Assembly (NCBI RefSeq): GCF_014332515.1
Contig: NZ_VFSD01000020.1
Location: 62,001 to 126,000 of the forward strand
DNA length: 64,000 bases
Direction: 5' to 3'
Origin: Pontibacter beigongshangensis
GTDB taxonomy: Bacteria; Bacteroidota; Bacteroidia; Cytophagales; Hymenobacteraceae
Below, piece by piece: positions 60,510 through 64,000 of this stretch. A program made the translations under genes and the position numbers. The first letter of the stretch is position 1; the number at the start of each line of letters is the position of its first letter. The notes under the pieces are model-generated. The model was not told where the DNA came from. It was given only the letters and a program-made list of their open reading frames with translations, and did no database searches.

Positions 60510-61517
60510 ATGATTGAACCTACGATTTTAGCAATCGAATCTTCTTGCGACGAGACCTCTGCTGCCGTTATACGGGGCGGCCAGGTATTGTCTAATATAG
60601 TGGCCACACAGGCCGTGCACGAGCAATACGGCGGCGTGGTACCAGAACTAGCCTCCCGGGCGCACCAGCAAAATATTATACCGGTCGTTACCCAGGCGCT
60701 TAGCAAGGCAAATGTAACAAAAACTGATCTAAATGCAGTAGCTTTCACGCGTGGCCCCGGTTTGCTGGGTGCCTTGCTGGTTGGCTGCACCTTCGCCAAA
60801 TCGTTTGCCCTGGGCCTGGATATCCCGCTCATAGAGGTAAACCACATGCAGGCGCATATTCTGGCCCATTTCATAGATGAGCCTAAACCGAACTTCCCCT
60901 TCCTGTGCCTCACCGTAAGCGGCGGCCACACGCAGGTAGTGCTGGTAAAGAGCCACCTCGACATGCAGGTGATCGGCCAGACCACAGACGATGCCGTAGG
61001 AGAGGCCTTCGACAAGACCGCCAAGATGCTGGGCTTGCCATACCCCGGCGGCCCTATGCTCGACAAAACGGCCGCTACGGGCAACCCGAAGGCATTTCAA
61101 TTCCCGGTGGGCAATATGCCCGGCTACGACTTTTCGTTCAGCGGCATCAAGACCGCAGTGCTTTACTTCCTTAAAGACCAAACGAAGCAAAACCCTGACT
61201 TCGTACAGGAGAACCTGGCAGATATTTGCGCCAGTGTACAATTCACGCTCATTCAGACGCTGCTCAAAAAGCTGGTGCAGGCCAGCAAAGACCTGGGCAT
61301 ACGCGAAGTGGCCATTGCCGGTGGGGTATCGGCCAACTCGGGGCTGCGGCAGGCCCTGCAGGACTACGCCAAAAAGTATAACTGGACCGTATATATTCCC
61401 GCTTTTGAGTATTGCACCGATAATGCAGGTATGATAGCCATAGCGGCTCATTACCAATACCTTGCCGGCGACTTTACCGGTCAGCTCGCCAGCCCGGACC
61501 CGAGGATGAAAATTTAG
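60510..61517 (+). CDS. tsaD: tRNA N6-adenosine threonylcarbamoyltransferase
   Basis: A 335-residue ASKHA-fold enzyme that, with TsaB and TsaE, installs t6A37 in ANN-decoding tRNAs. The start MIEPTILAIESSCDETSAAV and the metal-binding histidines His112 and His116 in NHMQAHILAH are present, as are SGGHTQ and the late AGGVSANSGLR. I chose ATG 60510; the longer frame begins with TTG inside tamB. It is followed by spacer modules and then smpB. Confidence 0.96.
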   Translation: MIEPTILAIESSCDETSAAVIRGGQVLSNIVATQAVHEQYGGVVPELASRAHQQNIIPVVTQALSKANVTKTDLNAVAFTRGPGLLGALLVGCTFAKSFALGLDIPLIEVNHMQAHILAHFIDEPKPNFPFLCLTVSGGHTQVVLVKSHLDMQVIGQTTDDAVGEAFDKTAKMLGLPYPGGPMLDKTAATGNPKAFQFPVGNMPGYDFSFSGIKTAVLYFLKDQTKQNPDFVQENLADICASVQFTLIQTLLKKLVQASKDLGIREVAIAGGVSANSGLRQALQDYAKKYNWTVYIPAFEYCTDNAGMIAIAAHYQYLAGDFTGQLASPDPRMKI

Positions 61518-61519
61518 TA

Positions 61520-61558
61520 GATTTGGAAATGAGAAGATTTGAAAATTCGGAGATTGAG
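61520..61558 (+). repeat. Low-complexity GATTTGGAAATGAGAAGATTTG-type run
   Basis: It is made of GATTTG/GAAGATTTG-like units of the same kind as at 30186-30236. A second run (ATCTAACATCTATCATCTAA-like) follows at 61654-61688, up to the smpB start. Confidence 0.55.
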
Positions 61559-61689
61559 GCCTGGCTTAACTCTGATTATATAAGATAGAAATGCAATCAT
61601 ATATGTAGGTGATTAGTATAGCAAGAGGCTCTATGTTAAAAAATGCCTTTTATCTAACATCTATCATCTAAAATCTAGCATCTAATTTA

Positions 61690-62160
61690 ATGGCAAAAAA
61701 AGAGAAAGACCGGATAAAGAAGTTTGTAAACATCGTGAACCGCAGGGCTTCTTTTGAGTACCAGTTCCTGGAAAAATATGTGGCAGGCGTGATGCTGCGC
61801 GGCACCGAGATCAAATCTATCCGTGAGGGCAAGGTGAACCTGCAGGACGGCTACTGCGTGGTGCAGAACGGGGAACTGTGGCTGCACAACATGCACATCG
61901 CCACCTATACCGAGGGTACCCACTACAACCACGAGCCCATGCGCGTGCGCAAGCTGCTGCTGAACAGGAACGAGCTGCGCAAACTGGAGAAAAATGCCGA
62001 AGAGCAGGGGGTAACCATTATCCCGATCCGGGTGTTTATTAATGACCGCGGTTTCGCCAAAGTGGAGATCGCGCTGGCCCGAGGCAAAAAACTGTACGAC
62101 AAGCGCGAAGACATAAAAGCCCGCGATGTGAAGCGGGAGATGGACAGAAGCAGCTTCTGA
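61690..62160 (+). CDS. smpB: SsrA-binding protein
   Basis: A 156-residue SmpB, the tmRNA partner in ribosome rescue. Conserved segments FEYQFLEKYVAGVMLRGTEIKS and the C-terminal ALARGKKLYDKREDIKARD are clear. tmRNA (ssrA) is not in the window. It starts directly after a low-complexity run. Confidence 0.96.
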   Translation: MAKKEKDRIKKFVNIVNRRASFEYQFLEKYVAGVMLRGTEIKSIREGKVNLQDGYCVVQNGELWLHNMHIATYTEGTHYNHEPMRVRKLLLNRNELRKLEKNAEEQGVTIIPIRVFINDRGFAKVEIALARGKKLYDKREDIKARDVKREMDRSSF

Positions 62161-62356
62161 TTAGAGGATGCAGGACTTAGGGCATCAGACTAATTATTTG
62201 TGCTCTGGAAGCTCGTTTCATTCATGATAAGATAGGAGGCGTTATTTGATTACTGGTGATCAGGCCTTTATATCAGTGTTGTTGTGGCGTTTGTTGAAGA
62301 AGAAACCCTCGTGTTAAGTATAATTCTGATCCATTCTATACAAGTAAAAATAAGCT

Positions 62357-63451
62357 ATGGCGAAAAACAAACCGGAAACTGCTGCGCAACTTGTTCCTCA
62401 GATCAAAAAAGAGACCAGCCAGCTTTCGAAGCTGCAGCGGCAGTTTAACCTGAAGATAAAGCGGATCAATAAGCTGAAGGCGGAGCTGCAGCAACGCAGG
62501 GAGACCACCGCTATGCTGCAGGCCAGGGTGCAAAAGGAACTGCGACCGCTGGTAGATGAAACCATCGAGCTGAAAGTATCCATTGTGCAGCGGCTGGACG
62601 AGACATATGATCACCCTTCGCTCCGGAAAAAGGAGAAAGAAAAGCTGGCGGAGTTCATAGAAGACCTGGCGTACAACCTGATTGAGCGGCATGGTAGAGA
62701 AGAACTGGTAGCGATACACGATAAATATGCTCCTGTAACCCATGCCGAGGCGGTGCAGGAGGCAGAGGAAGAGGCGAAGAGTATGGCGCAGGATATGTTC
62801 AAAAGCTTTTTCGGCGTTGACATAGAAGCTGATGATCTGGACGATATGGAGAAGATGAAAGCGAAGCTGGACCAGAAGATGCAGGAGCAGGAAGAAGAAG
62901 CGGCCAAACGAAAGCAAAGCCGCGGGCCTAAAAAGAAAACCAAAGCGCAGCAGGAAAAGGAGGAAGCCATGAAAGCCGAGATGCAAAACATCAGCAAGGC
63001 CAGCAGGCGCATTTATACGGAGCTGGTAAAGCAGCTGCACCCCGACAAGGAGCAGGATGAGACGCAACGTGCCTGGAAAGAGGAGGTGATTAAGGAAGTG
63101 ACGCTGGCTTATAACAACGACGATTTCTTTGAACTGCTGCGCCTGCAGATGGAGTTTCTGCAGGACAAAAGCAGGACGCTGGAAGAAATGCCGGAGGAAC
63201 AGTTGAAATATTATGTAAAGCTGCTGAACGATCAGGTGCATGAGCTGCAGATGGAGTCGGCTCAGTTGACGTTTGGACCCGAAGCTCAACTCTTCTACCA
63301 GTTTGGCGGCACCCCTAAGGCGGTGGAGCAGAAGTTCAGAAGGGAGAAGAAAGCCCTGCGGGATGAGGTCCAGCAGCTGCAGGAAGAACTTAAAGGTTTC
63401 TCTGATCCGGAAGTAGTACGAGTATTTATTAAGTCATTGAAATTCATGTAG
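62357..63451 (+). CDS. J-domain protein with long coiled-coil N-terminus
   Basis: A 364-residue protein whose first about 110 residues are charged and helical (coiled-coil-like). A J-domain-like segment follows with the HPD tripeptide at 228-230 (YTELVKQLHPDKEQDETQRA), and the C-terminal part is again helical. J proteins stimulate DnaK ATPase. The unusual central placement of the J domain and lack of zinc fingers make this a specialised rather than classical DnaJ. Client unknown. Confidence 0.75.
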   Translation: MAKNKPETAAQLVPQIKKETSQLSKLQRQFNLKIKRINKLKAELQQRRETTAMLQARVQKELRPLVDETIELKVSIVQRLDETYDHPSLRKKEKEKLAEFIEDLAYNLIERHGREELVAIHDKYAPVTHAEAVQEAEEEAKSMAQDMFKSFFGVDIEADDLDDMEKMKAKLDQKMQEQEEEAAKRKQSRGPKKKTKAQQEKEEAMKAEMQNISKASRRIYTELVKQLHPDKEQDETQRAWKEEVIKEVTLAYNNDDFFELLRLQMEFLQDKSRTLEEMPEEQLKYYVKLLNDQVHELQMESAQLTFGPEAQLFYQFGGTPKAVEQKFRREKKALRDEVQQLQEELKGFSDPEVVRVFIKSLKFM

Positions 63452-63487
63452 ATGATGCAAGGTGTTTAAAGTGGATAAGCAGGCTCA

Positions 63488-63513
63488 GGAGGCCCGCTTT
63501 TGTTAGAATAATT
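63488..63513 (-). repeat. Interspersed repeat copy 22
   Basis: In reverse orientation it reads GGAGGCCCGC and TTTTGTTAGAATAATT. The CAGCAG part is replaced by CAGGCTCA. It is followed by a TTGTTAGTTGTTAATTGTTG module. Confidence 0.8.
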
Positions 63514-63625
63514 GCTGGTTGTTAGTTGTTAATTGTTGAATTATGTTTTGCGATTGGGCTTTATTTTTCAGCTTTTGTACTCTTTAAATATCGACTTTTC
63601 ATTCACTCATTCAAAATTAAACAAA

Positions 63626-64000
63626 GTGGAACACGGAATATCTACATTGAGCCTCGTGCCCATGCGGAAGGAGGCGGCCGACAGGGCGGAGCAGGTGTCG
63701 CAGTTGCTTTTTGGCGAGTGCTATTCTGTTCTGAACACACAGGGCAACTGGCTGCAGATAGAGCTGGCTACCGACAAATATCGTGGCTGGATAGACCAGA
63801 AGCAGCATACCCCTGTGAGCCCGGATTATTTTAAGCGCTGGTGCAGCCAACCTCATCCAAGGGTGCTGGGCCTGTTGCAGACGGTAAACAGTGCGCAGGC
63901 AGCCATTCCGGTAGGCATCGGGAGCTATCTGCCTTTTTTTGATGGTGTGAACCTAAGGATTAATGAAGAAAGCTATCAGTACGGTGGCCAGGCCTCCAAC
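63626..64000 (+). CDS. C40 (NlpC/P60) family peptidase, N-terminal part
   Basis: An open frame from GTG 63626 to the right edge, 125 residues without a stop. It begins with EHGISTLSLVPMRKEA, followed by an SH3b-like domain (QLLFGECYSVLNTQGNWLQI, later TDKYRGWIDQKQHTP). This is how Bacteroidota NlpC/P60 peptidoglycan hydrolases start. The catalytic Cys-His part would lie outside the window. Identification rests on the N-terminal pattern only. Confidence 0.72.
   Translation, partial: MEHGISTLSLVPMRKEAADRAEQVSQLLFGECYSVLNTQGNWLQIELATDKYRGWIDQKQHTPVSPDYFKRWCSQPHPRVLGLLQTVNSAQAAIPVGIGSYLPFFDGVNLRINEESYQYGGQASN

Noticed and set aside
62188-62225. Possible 23rd repeat copy (AATTATTTG followed by CTCTGGAAG)
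   Set aside because: Only the AATTATT block and a weak CTGGAAG match; it may be an eroded copy but is too degraded to count.
2334-63513. CRISPR array
   Set aside because: Repeats are scattered kilobases apart, vary in sequence and orientation, and no cas gene is present.

Overview
The window looks like a chromosomal segment from a Bacteroidota bacterium, most likely order Cytophagales and near Hymenobacteraceae/Pontibacter (inference from gene content; no 16S gene is present). Supporting signs are a secreted protein with a gliding-motility-type (T9SS) C-terminal domain, a DUF3098 protein next to FtsX, a short PspC protein, an S23-type four-helix-bundle protein, weak or absent Shine-Dalgarno sites, and -33/-7 promoters of the TTG...TAnnTTTG type. 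I see no tRNA, rRNA, CRISPR array, transposase or phage gene.

Region 1 (1-11350, all minus strand) is a surface-glycan locus built around pseudaminic acid. It holds pseB, pseC, an SpsF-type cytidylyltransferase, a fused PseG-PseH protein and pseI. These are followed by a probable nonulosonate transferase, a polysaccharide deacetylase-like protein and a Wzx-type flippase cut by the left edge. A GT4 glycosyltransferase lies upstream.

Region 2 (11500-30150) is mostly housekeeping or mixed: a START-domain protein, ffh, a guanine deaminase, two small secreted proteins of unknown role, a 39-residue membrane protein, DinB, a methyltransferase, YihY/BrkB, pdhB, a TPR lipoprotein, a PspC-like protein, GT2, ybaB, a T9SS cargo protein, hutH and hisS.

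Region 3 (30574-46843) is a second glycan locus, of O-antigen/capsule type. It contains an initiating phosphoglycosyltransferase, two O-antigen polymerase/ligase-type proteins, three GT4 enzymes, an epimerase, a methyltransferase, a flippase, a Wzz-like protein on the opposite strand, and a wbpB-wbpD-wbpE-like cassette for a diacetamido uronic acid.

Region 4 (47467-64000) holds a GNAT-nitrilase fusion and scoA/scoB with an S23 gene wedged between them. Next come a tight ftsX-DUF3098-uppP-truB-ribF operon, tamB head-to-head with tsaD, smpB, a J-domain protein and the start of a C40 peptidase.

The most unusual feature is a dense interspersed repeat. I count 22 copies of a roughly 30-60 bp element with the palindrome CCTCCGGAGG flanked by an AATTATTCTAATGAAAA block and CTGCTG triplets. 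Every copy lies between genes and none lies inside a tight operon. It often occurs with other short modules (CTGTGTCTTATGTCC-like, AACAATTAACAACC-like, and GTGCTAAT-like). A related GTGCTAAT repeat starts exactly at the stop codons of guaD and scoA and, in inverted form, brackets the S23 gene, which suggests a small mobile or repeat-propagated cassette.
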